From: Streptomyces sp. 1222.5
Lineage (GTDB): Bacteria > Actinomycetota > Actinomycetes > Streptomycetales > Streptomycetaceae
Reading direction: 5' to 3'
Length of the DNA: 64,000 nt
NCBI RefSeq assembly: GCF_900105245.1
Contig: NZ_FNSZ01000001.1
Span: 4,958,001 to 5,022,000 of the forward strand
Positions 33,111 to 43,947 of the stretch are shown piece after piece (position 1 is the stretch's first letter; every line of letters begins with the position of its first letter). The notes under the pieces are model-generated. The model made no database searches. It was not told where the DNA came from and worked only from the letters and a program-made list of their open reading frames with translations. The translations under genes were made by a program, and so were the position numbers.

Positions 33111-34756
33111 GCGCAGCAGCCGTCCACAGCCTGTGGACAACCGCGGCCGACCCGATCTCGAAGATCGACGCGCCGAAGATCGAATACGGACAGCTGTCGC
33201 CGACCCTGATCGTCGTCGGCGCCGCGCTGGTCGGCGTGCTCGTCGAGGCGTTCGTCCCGCGCAAGTCCCGGTACTACGCGCAGGTGTTCGTGTCCGCCGT
33301 GGCCCTGTGCGCCGCGTTCGCCGCGGTCGTGGCACTCGCGGCCGACGGATACGGCACCACCAAGGCGCACATCGCCGCCATGGGCGCGATCGCGGTCGAC
33401 GGACCGTCCCTGTTCCTCCAGGGCACGATCCTGCTGGCCGGCCTGGTCGGCCTGTTCACGTTCGCCGAACGCCGCCTCGACCCGGCCGCCCACGGCAACC
33501 GGGTCGACTCCTTCGCCGCACAGGCCGCGTCCGTGCCCGGCAGCGACAGCGAGAAGGCCGCCGTCAAGGCCGGGTTCACCACCACCGAGGTCTTCCCGCT
33601 GCTGCTCTTCGCGATCGCGGGCATGCTGGTGTTCCCCTCGGCCAACGACCTGCTGACGCTGTTCGTGGCCCTGGAGGTCTTCTCCCTGCCGCTGTACCTG
33701 CTGTGCGCGGTCGCCCGCCGCAAGCGGCTCATGTCGCAGGAGGCCGCGGTCAAGTACTTCCTGCTCGGCGCGTTCGCCTCCGCGTTCACGCTGTTCGGCA
33801 TCGCCATGCTGTACGGCTACGCGGGCTCCGTGTCGTACGCGCGCATCGCGCAGGTCGTCGACGGCACCGTCACCAACGTCGACCCGGCACTCGCCGGCAC
33901 CATGGGCAACGACGTACTGCTGCTCATCGGCACCGCCCTGGTCGTGATGGGCCTGCTCTTCAAGGTCGGCGCGGTGCCGTTCCACATGTGGACGCCCGAC
34001 GTCTACCAGGGCGCGCCCACCCCGGTCACCGGCTTCATGGCGGCGGCCACCAAGGTCGCCGCGTTCGGCGCGCTGCTCCGCCTGCTGTACGTCGTCCTGC
34101 CCGGGATGCGCTGGGACTGGCGGCCGGTCATGTGGGCGGTGGCGGTCATCACCATGCTGGGCGGTGCGATCGTCGCCATCACGCAGACCGACATCAAGCG
34201 ACTGCTGGCGTACTCGTCCATCGCGCACGCCGGATTCATCCTCGCGGGTGTCATCGCCACCTCGAAGGACGGCGTCTCCTCCGTCCTCTTCTACCTGGCC
34301 GCGTACTCCTTCGTGACGATCGGCGCGTTCGCCGTGGTCACGCTGGTGCGCGACGCGGGCGGAGAGGCGACCCACCTGTCGAAGTGGGCGGGACTCGGGC
34401 GCCGGTCGCCGCTGGTGGCGGCCGTGTTCGCGGTGTTCCTGCTGGCCTTCGCCGGTATCCCGCTGACCTCCGGGTTCGCCGGGAAGTTCGCCGTGTTCAA
34501 GGCGGCGGCGGAGGGCGGTGCGGCCCCGCTGGTCGTCATCGGTGTGATCTCCTCGGCGATCGCCGCGTTCTTCTACATCCGGGTGATCGTGCTGATGTTC
34601 TTCAGCGAGCCGAGGCCGGAGGGCCCGACCGTGGCCGTCCCCTCACCGCTGACCATGGCGGCGATCGGCGTGGGCGTGGCGGTGACGCTGGTGCTCGGCG
34701 TGGCGCCGCAGTACTTCCTGAACCTGGCGAGCCAGGCGGGAGTCTTCGTGCGCTGA
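33107..34756 (+). CDS. nuoN: NADH-quinone oxidoreductase subunit N (antiporter-like)
   Basis: 549 residues, about 14 membrane helices. Signatures are VPFHMWTPDVYQGAPTPVTG, followed by AAATKVAAF, and TDIKRLLAYSSIAHAGFI. Residues about 125-155 (RRLDPAAHGNRVDSFAAQ region) form a soluble insert common in actinobacteria. It closes the operon; a 15-bp terminator hairpin follows 18 bases after the stop. Confidence 0.97.
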   Translation: MSAAAVHSLWTTAADPISKIDAPKIEYGQLSPTLIVVGAALVGVLVEAFVPRKSRYYAQVFVSAVALCAAFAAVVALAADGYGTTKAHIAAMGAIAVDGPSLFLQGTILLAGLVGLFTFAERRLDPAAHGNRVDSFAAQAASVPGSDSEKAAVKAGFTTTEVFPLLLFAIAGMLVFPSANDLLTLFVALEVFSLPLYLLCAVARRKRLMSQEAAVKYFLLGAFASAFTLFGIAMLYGYAGSVSYARIAQVVDGTVTNVDPALAGTMGNDVLLLIGTALVVMGLLFKVGAVPFHMWTPDVYQGAPTPVTGFMAAATKVAAFGALLRLLYVVLPGMRWDWRPVMWAVAVITMLGGAIVAITQTDIKRLLAYSSIAHAGFILAGVIATSKDGVSSVLFYLAAYSFVTIGAFAVVTLVRDAGGEATHLSKWAGLGRRSPLVAAVFAVFLLAFAGIPLTSGFAGKFAVFKAAAEGGAAPLVVIGVISSAIAAFFYIRVIVLMFFSEPRPEGPTVAVPSPLTMAAIGVGVAVTLVLGVAPQYFLNLASQAGVFVR

Positions 34757-34773
34757 CGCGCACGGCAGGTCGT

Positions 34774-34812
34774 ACGGCCCCGGTTCCCGCTCGGGAGGGG
34801 AACCGGGGCCGT
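34774..34812 (+). terminator. Terminator of the nuo operon
   Basis: A perfect 15-bp stem: ACGGCCCCGGTTCCC (34774-34788) with GGGAACCGGGGCCGT (34798-34812), 9-base loop. Confidence 0.85.
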
Positions 34813-34971
34813 CGCACGTAGGCCGGGCTCCGCCGGGCGCCCGTCCCCCGGTGCGATACGACAAGCACACCAGGCCTGTGGGCAACCGTCCGGCACTGTC
34901 GGCGCAGGCGCCTATGGTGGACGCAGTGGTCGACGGACGACACACGCGGGGGACCGGCGGGGGACAGGACG

Positions 34972-36965
<1,994 letters not shown>

Positions 36966-36966
<1 letters not shown>

Positions 36967-37010
36967 CCCGCCCGTGCGGGGCGCGGCGCGGGTCGCCGCA
37001 CCCCGCGGGC
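36966..37010. terminator. Shared terminator of recQ and the flavoprotein operon
   Basis: GCCCG..GTGCGGGG..CGGCG pairs with CGCCG..CACCCCGCGGGC around CGGGT. It fills the 48-base gap between two convergent stops. Confidence 0.65.
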
Positions 37011-37014
37011 GAGG

Positions 37015-39783
37015 TCACAGCCCCCGTGCCGCGTAGGCCCTGACGTCCGCGTCCGAGTCCGCCGTGGCCGTGGCGAGGGCCGCCCGGGCCTGCTCGGTGG
37101 ACCGATGCCGGGCCAGCGCCAGCACCGCTGCCTTGCGGACATCGGCGTTCGGATCGGCGAGCGCTTTCGCGAGGGCGGGGACCGCGGTGTCGGCGGGCGC
37201 GGCCGACAGCGCGGTCGCGGCCCCGGACCGCACCTGCCAGGCCGGGTCGGAGAGGGCGGACACGGCACGGGCGGCGAGCGGCGCAGGGCAGCCGGTGGTG
37301 GCCAGCGAGCCGAGTGCGGCGCCGCGTACCAGCGGATCGGCGTCCTCGGTGAGCCGGTCCAGGGTGCCGGTGAGCAGCCCCCGGCCGGACGCGGTGAGGG
37401 ACTCGGGGCCGACGGCGGCCAGGGCCTTGGCCACGGTGACCCGGACCTCCCGGGAGGGATCGTCCGCGGCGCCCGCCAGCGGCGCGACCGCGTCCACGGA
37501 GACGAGTGCCCGCACCGCCTCGGTGCGGACCGTGATGTCGGGATCGTCGAGCGCGGCCGCGAACACCCCGGCGTCACCGAGCCGCAGAGCGCGCAGTACA
37601 TCGAGGGCGGCGGCACGGACCACGGGGTCGGCCTGGGCGAGCGCGGCGGTGAGGGCGGTGCCCAGGGCGGGCTCGGGCGGCAGGGCCTCGACGAGCTCGC
37701 GCAGTGAGGCGGCGGCAGCGGCGCGGACGCCGCCGTCAGAGTCCAGCAGGGCACCGGCGAGGGCCTGACCGGTACCGGGCGGCACGGTCTCGGTCAGCAC
37801 CGAGACCGCCGTACGGCGGACGTTGGCCTCTGTGTCCGCCAAGTAGGAATGCAGTTCCGACAGTTCGGGCTGGGTCTCCGCGAGCTCCAGCAGTTCCAGG
37901 AGCCGCGGGGAGGCGGCGGTGTCCCGGGCGCTGGCGCGGTCGGCGGGATCGGCGGCACGAGCGGAGGCCGGTCCCGTGGCGACCGGTGCCACCTCACGTG
38001 GGCCGGCCGTGGCCACGTGCTCCGGAAGGACCTCGCCCACATGCCGGGAGGAGCCGCCGACAGGCGTGAACCCCGCCACCGGCACCAGATAGGGAGCCAC
38101 GGGACGGGCCGTGAACTCCATCGCACCCGAGGGGGACTTGTGCAGATCGAGATGGTGGAACCAGGAGGCGTCGTCCCGCTCGGGATGGTCGAGACGTTCG
38201 TGGTAGAGGCCCCAGCGCGACTCGGTACGGGCCAGCGAGGCGCGGGCGGCCATCTCCGCGCAGTCGCGTATGAAGGAGACCTCCACGCAGCGCATCAGCT
38301 CGTGCGGGGTGCGGGCGCCCATCGCGGCGATGTCGGCGCGCATCCGCTCGAAGGACTCCAGGGCGAGGGACAGCCGCGCGCCCGACTTGGGCGGCGAGAC
38401 GTAGTCGTTCACGAAGCGGCGCAGCTTGTACTCGACCTGGGTCTGCGGCGGGCCGTCCGGATGGCGCAACGGACGGTAGATCAACTCGTGCGCCTCGCGG
38501 ACCTGGTCCGCGGGGATCTCACCGTCGTAGGCCGTGTACTGGGCGGCGTCCGCGCCCGCGAGGTCACCGAAGACGAAGGCGCCGATCATGTAGTTGTGCG
38601 GGACGCAGGCGAGGTCGCCGGCGGCGTACAGACGGGGGACGGTCGTGCGGGCGTGATCGTCGACGCGGACCCCGGAGGCGGAGTGCCCGCCGCACAGCCC
38701 GATCTCCGAGATGTGCATCTCGACGTCGTGGGTGCGGTAGTCGTGCCCGCGGCCCGCATGGAAGGTGCCGCGGGTCGGCCGCTCGGTGGAGTGCAGGATC
38801 GACTCCAGCGCGGAGATCGACTCCTCGGGGAGGTGGCTGAGCTTCAGGTAGACCGGGCCCCGGTCGCCCGCGACCTCCGCGGCGAACTCCGCCATCATCT
38901 GCCCGGACCAGTAGTCGGAGTCGACGAACCGCTCGCCGTGCCGGTTGACCTGGTAACCGCCGAACGGGTTGGCGACGTAGGCGCAGGCCGGGCCGTTGTA
39001 GTCCTTGATCAACGGGTTGATCTGGAAGCACTCGATGCCGGTCAGCTCGGCGCCGGCGTGGTAGGCCATGGCGTAACCGTCACCGGCGTTGGTCGGATTC
39101 TCGTAGGTGCCGTAGAGGTAGCCGGAGGCGGGCAGCCCGAGCCTGCCGCAGGCGCCGGTCGCGAGGATCACCGCGCCCGCGCGGACGGTGACGAAGGCAC
39201 CGGTGCGGGTGTTGAAGCCGACGGCGCCCACGGCCCGCCCCTCGGCGGTGAGCACCCGGACCGGCATCACCCGGTTCTCGATCCGGATGCGCTCCCGCAT
39301 CTCGCGCCGCCGCAACTGCCGGTACAGGACCTTTTTGACGTCCTTGCCCTCTGGCATCGGCAGTACGTACGAGCCGGAGCGGTGGACCTGGCGGACCGCG
39401 TACTCGCCGTGCTCGTCCTTCTCGAACTTGACCCCGTACGACTCCAGCCGCTGCACCATGGCAAAACCGCGGATTGCGGTCTGCCGGACGGTGGACTGGT
39501 CGACGATGCCGTCGTTGGCGCGGGTGATCTCCGCGACGTAGTCGTCGGGCTCGGCGCGGCCGGGGATGACCGCGTTGTTGACGCCGTCCATGCCCATGGC
39601 GAGCGCACCGGAGTGCCGGACATGGGCCTTCTCCAGCAGCAGGACGTCCGCGCCGCGCTCGGCGGCGGTCAGCGCGGCCATGGTGCCGGCGGTGCCGCCG
39701 CCGATGACGAGGACGTCGCAGGTCAGCTCCTCGGCGTCGGCGACGGCGGGAATCTCCGGGAGGGTGGGCGCGGGGGTGGTCAC
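37015..39783 (-). CDS. AprA-like FAD oxidoreductase fused to HEAT repeats
   Basis: 922 residues from GTG 39783 (AAAGG seven bases upstream); a GTG at 39798 overlaps the ATPase stop. Residues 1-570 are a fumarate reductase/AprA-type flavoprotein: DVLVIGGGTAGTMAALTAAE, HSGALAMGMDGVNNAVIPG, GAVILATGACGRLGLPASG and RLYAAGDLACVPHNYMIGAF. From about 628 to the end there are nine HEAT-like units, each with D-x-VR-x-A (such as DPDITVRTEAVRAL). The flavoprotein part resembles APS-reductase alpha-like proteins more than true SdhA or FrdA. The operon partner with two 4Fe-4S sites (42851) is the likely electron partner. The substrate is unknown; the neighbouring ABC importer suggests an imported organic or sulfur compound. 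Confidence 0.85.
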   Translation of the reverse strand: MTTPAPTLPEIPAVADAEELTCDVLVIGGGTAGTMAALTAAERGADVLLLEKAHVRHSGALAMGMDGVNNAVIPGRAEPDDYVAEITRANDGIVDQSTVRQTAIRGFAMVQRLESYGVKFEKDEHGEYAVRQVHRSGSYVLPMPEGKDVKKVLYRQLRRREMRERIRIENRVMPVRVLTAEGRAVGAVGFNTRTGAFVTVRAGAVILATGACGRLGLPASGYLYGTYENPTNAGDGYAMAYHAGAELTGIECFQINPLIKDYNGPACAYVANPFGGYQVNRHGERFVDSDYWSGQMMAEFAAEVAGDRGPVYLKLSHLPEESISALESILHSTERPTRGTFHAGRGHDYRTHDVEMHISEIGLCGGHSASGVRVDDHARTTVPRLYAAGDLACVPHNYMIGAFVFGDLAGADAAQYTAYDGEIPADQVREAHELIYRPLRHPDGPPQTQVEYKLRRFVNDYVSPPKSGARLSLALESFERMRADIAAMGARTPHELMRCVEVSFIRDCAEMAARASLARTESRWGLYHERLDHPERDDASWFHHLDLHKSPSGAMEFTARPVAPYLVPVAGFTPVGGSSRHVGEVLPEHVATAGPREVAPVATGPASARAADPADRASARDTAASPRLLELLELAETQPELSELHSYLADTEANVRRTAVSVLTETVPPGTGQALAGALLDSDGGVRAAAAASLRELVEALPPEPALGTALTAALAQADPVVRAAALDVLRALRLGDAGVFAAALDDPDITVRTEAVRALVSVDAVAPLAGAADDPSREVRVTVAKALAAVGPESLTASGRGLLTGTLDRLTEDADPLVRGAALGSLATTGCPAPLAARAVSALSDPAWQVRSGAATALSAAPADTAVPALAKALADPNADVRKAAVLALARHRSTEQARAALATATADSDADVRAYAARGL

Positions 39784-39794
39784 CGGGGTGCCTT

Positions 39795-40577
39795 TCACGA
39801 TCCGAGCGAGGTGAGGATGTCGCGGCGCAGCGCCACGCGGGCCGGGGCGTCGAACGCCGCACGGTCACGCGGGCGCGGCACGTCCCGTACGGCGGCCACC
39901 CGGCCCGAGCCGAGCAGCGCCACACGGTCGCCGAGGAAGAGGGCCTCGTCCACGTCGTGCGTGACGAAGACGACGGTCGCGCCGGTGCCCCGCAACACCT
40001 CGACCAGCAGGTCCTGCATGCCGGAACGGGTCTGGGCGTCCAGGGCGCCGAAGGGCTCGTCCATGAGGACCGCACGCGGGCTGTCGGCCAGGGCGCGGGC
40101 CAACTGGGCGCGCTGGCGCTGCCCGCCCGACACACGGTGCGGCAACTGTCCGGCCTGCGCGCTGAGGCCGACCCGCTCCAGCCAGGCCTCGGCCCGGGAA
40201 CGGCGCTCGGAGCGCGGTACGCCCCTGATGGCGAGCGGGAGTTCGACGTTCCCGCGCAGCGTGCGCCAGGGCAGCAGCGCGTCCTCCTGGAACACCAGCG
40301 CGCGGTCGGCCGACGGTCCCGTCAACAGGCTGCCGTCCGCCTCGGCACTGCCGCCCAGCGGGGCGAGCAGCCCGGCGAGTGTGCGCAGCAGCGTGGACTT
40401 GCCGCAGCCTGAGGGGCCGACGACGGTGAGGATCTCGCCGGGGGAGACCTCCAGGTCCACGTCGGCGAGGACCGCAGCGTCCGGACGGCCGAGGACGGCG
40501 CCGCGGAAGGCGAGCCGAGTGCCGCGTACACCCTCCGGTGCCGGTGGAGCGGTGACGGTCTCAGACGAGGTGCTCAT
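39795..40577 (-). CDS. ABC transporter ATP-binding protein (nitrate/sulfonate/taurine class)
   Basis: 260 residues from ATG 40577, preceded by GAGGAGG. Walker A is VVGPSGCGKSTLLR, the Q loop FQEDALLPWRTL, the signature VSGGQRQRAQLARAL, Walker B AVLMDEPFGALD, and the H loop VTHDVDEAL. This is the SsuB/TauB/NrtD type. It overlaps the permease by 17 bases; the flavoprotein start lies at its stop. Confidence 0.92.
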   Translation of the reverse strand: MSTSSETVTAPPAPEGVRGTRLAFRGAVLGRPDAAVLADVDLEVSPGEILTVVGPSGCGKSTLLRTLAGLLAPLGGSAEADGSLLTGPSADRALVFQEDALLPWRTLRGNVELPLAIRGVPRSERRSRAEAWLERVGLSAQAGQLPHRVSGGQRQRAQLARALADSPRAVLMDEPFGALDAQTRSGMQDLLVEVLRGTGATVVFVTHDVDEALFLGDRVALLGSGRVAAVRDVPRPRDRAAFDAPARVALRRDILTSLGS

Positions 40578-41475
40578 CGCGGGCCTCCTCGGTGTCGTCC
40601 TTGCCCTGCTGCTCGGACTGGGGCTGGTGCTCGGCGTCGTCATCGGCGCGAGCGGGGGCCGGGAGCGGGCGGACCGCGCGAGTGCGGCCGCCGGGGACGT
40701 ACGAGGTGCGGGGCAGCCAGCGGGTCAGTCGCCGGCCGAGGAGTTCCACGGCCGTGGAGGTGAGCCAGCCGAGCACACCGATCGTGACCATGCCGACGAA
40801 GACACCCGGGTAGTTCACGATCGTGTAGTCCTGCCAGGTGCGGTAACCGACGCCGTACTGGCCGGAGATCATCTCGGCGGAGATCACGCAGATCCACGAC
40901 ACGCCGATGCCGACCGACAGCCCGCCGAAGATGCCGGGCAGCGCCCCGGGCAGCACGACCGACCCCAGGATCCGCAGCCGGCCGCCGCCCATGGTGCGCA
41001 CCGCCTCCTCCCACACCGGGGTCAGCGCGCGGACCGCGTGCCGGGTCGAGACCAGCACGGGGAAATAGGCGGCGGTGCAGGTGATGAAGACGATGCCCTG
41101 TTCGTTGGAGGGGAACAGGAGGATCGCGACCGGTACGAGGGCGATGGCCGGGATCGGCCGGATCACTTCCAGGACCGGGCCGAGCAGATCCTCGGCGAGG
41201 CGCGAGCGGGCGACGAGCACGCCGGTCGCCACGCCCAGGACGGCCGCGAGCGCGAAACCGGTGAGGATGCGGGTGAGGCTGTCGGTCAGGTCGGTCCAGT
41301 AGTCGGCGCCGGAGACCCGGTCGGAGAAGGTGTGGGCGACATCGGTGACCGTCGGGAACTGCGAGAAACGCAGCCAGAGGTCGACATCCAGGCTGGTCAG
41401 CAGCTGCCACAGGCCCAGAGCGACGGCGAGGGACGCCGTCCGCAGGACGTACCGGGCCAGGGGCCGCCGGGTCAT
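40561..41475 (-). CDS. ABC transporter permease (SsuC/TauC type)
   Basis: 304 residues with about six membrane helices. The EAA loop is AVRTMGGGRLRILGSVVLPGALPGI in two parts, with family features VIRPIPAIALVPVAILLF and GVGYRTWQDY. The C-terminus is a charged Pro/Gln/Glu tail of about 40 residues that overlaps the ATPase gene. The ATG at 41475 overlaps the stop of the binding-protein gene. Confidence 0.92.
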   Translation of the reverse strand: MTRRPLARYVLRTASLAVALGLWQLLTSLDVDLWLRFSQFPTVTDVAHTFSDRVSGADYWTDLTDSLTRILTGFALAAVLGVATGVLVARSRLAEDLLGPVLEVIRPIPAIALVPVAILLFPSNEQGIVFITCTAAYFPVLVSTRHAVRALTPVWEEAVRTMGGGRLRILGSVVLPGALPGIFGGLSVGIGVSWICVISAEMISGQYGVGYRTWQDYTIVNYPGVFVGMVTIGVLGWLTSTAVELLGRRLTRWLPRTSYVPGGRTRAVRPLPAPARADDDAEHQPQSEQQGKDDTEEARDEHLV

Positions 41476-42815
41476 GAGGCCTGCTCCAGGGCCGCACGGT
41501 AGGAGACAGTACGGGCGTCGCCGTGGGCGGAGACGTACTCCTGCGCGGTGTCCGGGGCGACGAACGGCAGCAACTGTCCGCCGTCGGCGACCCAGACCGC
41601 CTTGTCGGCGAACCACGGCGTGCCGGTGGTGGTGTCGGGGACGTAGGCGGCGCGGACGGCATCGCGGTGCCCGGCCACATAGGCCAGGAGTTCCTTCGGG
41701 GTCTTGAAGGCGACCGTCTTCTCCCGGCCCTTCACCCACGCCTCGCTCGCGGTCGGCGGGGGCGAAGCGGCGAGCCGCTTGGCGTACGACGCGCCGAGGG
41801 CCTTCTTCACGTACTGGTCGTCCACGAAGGAGTCGACATCGACGTCACCGGTCAGGTCAGCGGCCTTCAGCACGGACACGTCCTGCTTCAGCGCGGAGAC
41901 CAGCTGCTGCTTGACGGCGGGGTCGAAGGTGGCGATACCGTGCGCGCCGTTGTACAGGTAGACGACCTCGGCAGGCAGACCGGTGGCCTCGGCGACCCTC
42001 TCGGCGGCGGCGACAGGCCGGCCGTTGAGGTAGTCCGTCGCCTGCGCCTGCGCCTTGAGGAAGGCCTTCAGGACCGTCGGGTGCCGCTCGGCGAAGTCCT
42101 CGCGGGCGGTGACCCCGTGGAAGGTGGGCAGGTTCAGCCGGGCACCGTCGTACAGGGCCCTCGCCTTGCCCTGGTAGGCGAGCAGGCCGGGCCAGGCGAC
42201 GAACTGGGACAGCGCGTCCACGCTGCCGGCGGAGAGTGCGGAAGCACCTACCGCGGGCTGCTGATTGAGCTTGGAGATCCCCTTGTTCGGGTCGATGCCG
42301 GCGCGCTGCAGGGCCCGTACGAGAGTGCCGTCCGCGGCGGAGCCGACGCTCGTGGAGACCTTCTTGCCTTCGAGGTCCTTCAGCGAGGTGAGGTCGGAGT
42401 GCGGTGCCGTGACCACGGTGTTAAGGCCGCCGCGCAGGTTGTAGCCGGTGACCGACACCAGGTGGGTGGGGCGGCCGAGCTGTTTGCCGCGGGCCGCGTT
42501 GAGCAGCAGCGGGAAGTCACCCATCGAACCGATGTCGATCTTCCCGGCGGTCATCTGGGCGGTGATCGGGGCGCCGGTGGCGTAGTCCTGCCAGTCGACC
42601 TTGTAGGTGTGGCCGTCGTGCAGGGAGTTGAGCTGCTTTTCGAAGTACCCGAGGGAACGGAGCAAGGTGCCCGCGGTGACAGTGTTGATCGTCTTGGACT
42701 GGTAGCCGACGGTCACGGTGACCGTGGAGCCGCTGCCCGCTTCGGCACTGCCGCCGCAGGCGGACAGGGGCAGGAGGAGAGCGGCGGCGGACAGGGAAAC
42801 TGCCGTGCGTTTCAT
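41472..42815 (-). CDS. ABC substrate-binding lipoprotein with NosL-like C-terminal domain
   Basis: 447 residues. The lipobox is LPLSAC, giving a lipid-anchored Cys near residue 20. Residues about 30-350 are an NMT1/SsuA-type binding fold: VTVGYQSKTINTVTAGTLLR, MTAGKIDIGSMGDFPLLL and DLEGKKVSTSVGSAADGT. The last 82 residues (KTVAFKTPKELLAYV, YVPDTTTGTPWFADKAVWV, VAPDTAQEYVSAHGDA) match the pattern of the NosL fold but lack its N-terminal metal-binding Cys/Met segment. The ligand is probably a small anion; a metal or redox link is suggested by the extra domain. It follows the ferredoxin gene by 35 bases. Confidence 0.85.
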   Translation of the reverse strand: MKRTAVSLSAAALLLPLSACGGSAEAGSGSTVTVTVGYQSKTINTVTAGTLLRSLGYFEKQLNSLHDGHTYKVDWQDYATGAPITAQMTAGKIDIGSMGDFPLLLNAARGKQLGRPTHLVSVTGYNLRGGLNTVVTAPHSDLTSLKDLEGKKVSTSVGSAADGTLVRALQRAGIDPNKGISKLNQQPAVGASALSAGSVDALSQFVAWPGLLAYQGKARALYDGARLNLPTFHGVTAREDFAERHPTVLKAFLKAQAQATDYLNGRPVAAAERVAEATGLPAEVVYLYNGAHGIATFDPAVKQQLVSALKQDVSVLKAADLTGDVDVDSFVDDQYVKKALGASYAKRLAASPPPTASEAWVKGREKTVAFKTPKELLAYVAGHRDAVRAAYVPDTTTGTPWFADKAVWVADGGQLLPFVAPDTAQEYVSAHGDARTVSYRAALEQAS

Positions 42816-42850
42816 GGTGGTCGGGCCTCTCACCGGAGCGGTTCGGAAGG

Positions 42851-43078
42851 TCAGCGGAGCAGGTAGGGCATGTTGACCGTGACGGCTCCGGTGGGGCAGC
42901 GGGCCGCGCACGGGCCGCAGTACCAGCACTCGTCGACGTGCATGTACGCCTTGCCGCTGCTGGTGTCGATGGCCAGAGAGTCCAGCGGGCACATATCCAC
43001 GCAGAGGGTGCAGCCGTCGATGCACTTCGACTCGTCGATGGTCACGGGCACGTCGGCCCGCTGGGGCGCCAAGGGCAT
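42851..43078 (-). CDS. Two-cluster ferredoxin (AprB-like)
   Basis: 75 residues. Eight cysteines in two groups, CIDGCTLCVDMCP and CWYCGPCAARCP, should bind two 4Fe-4S clusters. The C-x3-C-x2-C-x3-CP spacing of the first group recalls beta subunits of APS reductase. There is no signal peptide. ATG 43078 has GGAGA six to seven bases upstream. It is the first gene of the five-gene operon and the natural electron partner of the flavoprotein. Confidence 0.9.
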   Translation of the reverse strand: MPLAPQRADVPVTIDESKCIDGCTLCVDMCPLDSLAIDTSSGKAYMHVDECWYCGPCAARCPTGAVTVNMPYLLR

Positions 43079-43158
43079 GGCTGTCTCCAGGAAACGTGCA
43101 GGCAGGGTCGCGTGCGGGCGGGAATGCGCACACGCGTGGAAGGCGTACGGGTGGGTGG

Positions 43159-43947
43159 TTACGACCGGTGGAGCAGGCCGCTCATGGTGATGCGGTCGCC
43201 GCGGAAGCGGATGAACTCCAGGTCCACGGGGCGGCCGTCGTCGAGGTGTGTGAGGCGTTCCAGCATGAGCACGGAGGCGCCGCGCGGGGCCTCGAGCACG
43301 GCCGCGGAGTGGGCGTCCGAGTTCACCGCCTCCAGAGTGATCTCGGCGTGGCCCAGAGACCGGCCGGTGATCGTCTCCAGCAGCCGGAAGACGTCGGTGT
43401 TCTCCAGGTCGGCGTCGAGTAGGGCGGCGCCGATGTCGAGCGGGATGTAGGTCAGGTCGAGGGAGAGCGGCAGGCCGTTGAGGCGGCGCAGACGTTCGAT
43501 GCAGAGGACGTCGGCGCCGGCCGCGACGTGGAGACGCTCGGCGACCGGGGCGGGTGCGGGAGAGGGGCCCATGGTGCGGACCTCGTTGGTGACGCGGCCG
43601 TGTTCACGGAGGGTTTCCGCGAGGCCCATCAGACGGTCGAGCCCGTGCGGGTACTTACGGGCGACGACCACGGTTCCGACCCCGGGCAACCGGTCCACCA
43701 GACCCTCCGCCCGGAGCAGGTCCAGGGCCTGGCGGACGGTGTTGCGGGTCGCGCGGTAATCGGTGGCGAGGGTCGACTCGTGGGGGAGGGTGCCGTCCTG
43801 GTAGACGCCGGTGAGGAGTTGCCGGCGCAGCAGGTCGGCGAGCTGCCGGGCCCGGTCCGCACGCAGCCGGCGACGCGTGCGGTGGGCGGCGACGGTGGTC
43901 GCTGCGCCCTGACCGGCATGGTCGCGGGGGCGGTCGGTGGGTGGCAT
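43159..43947 (-). CDS. GntR-family regulator with UTRA domain
   Basis: 262 residues from ATG 43947; an ATG at 43959 is an alternative. The winged helix-turn-helix (about 25-90) has LADLLRRQLLTGVYQDGTLP, then RNTVRQALDLLRAEGLVDRL and GVGTVVV. The UTRA effector domain follows (LHVAAGADVLCIERLRRLNG, PLDIGAALLDADL, DRITMSGLLHR). It lies 80 bases upstream of the ferredoxin operon on the same strand, so it is probably the local regulator and may sense the imported compound. Confidence 0.9.
   Translation of the reverse strand: MPPTDRPRDHAGQGAATTVAAHRTRRRLRADRARQLADLLRRQLLTGVYQDGTLPHESTLATDYRATRNTVRQALDLLRAEGLVDRLPGVGTVVVARKYPHGLDRLMGLAETLREHGRVTNEVRTMGPSPAPAPVAERLHVAAGADVLCIERLRRLNGLPLSLDLTYIPLDIGAALLDADLENTDVFRLLETITGRSLGHAEITLEAVNSDAHSAAVLEAPRGASVLMLERLTHLDDGRPVDLEFIRFRGDRITMSGLLHRS

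Noticed and set aside
37015..39783. Succinate dehydrogenase or fumarate reductase flavoprotein
   Set aside because: No membrane anchor or SdhB-type iron-sulfur subunit nearby, and the opening motifs fit AprA-like proteins better; HEAT repeats are foreign to SdhA/FrdA.
37849..41502. 1217-residue plus-strand frame opposite the flavoprotein operon
   Set aside because: Composition is Val/Gly/Arg-rich without family motifs, while the minus strand shows five clear genes.
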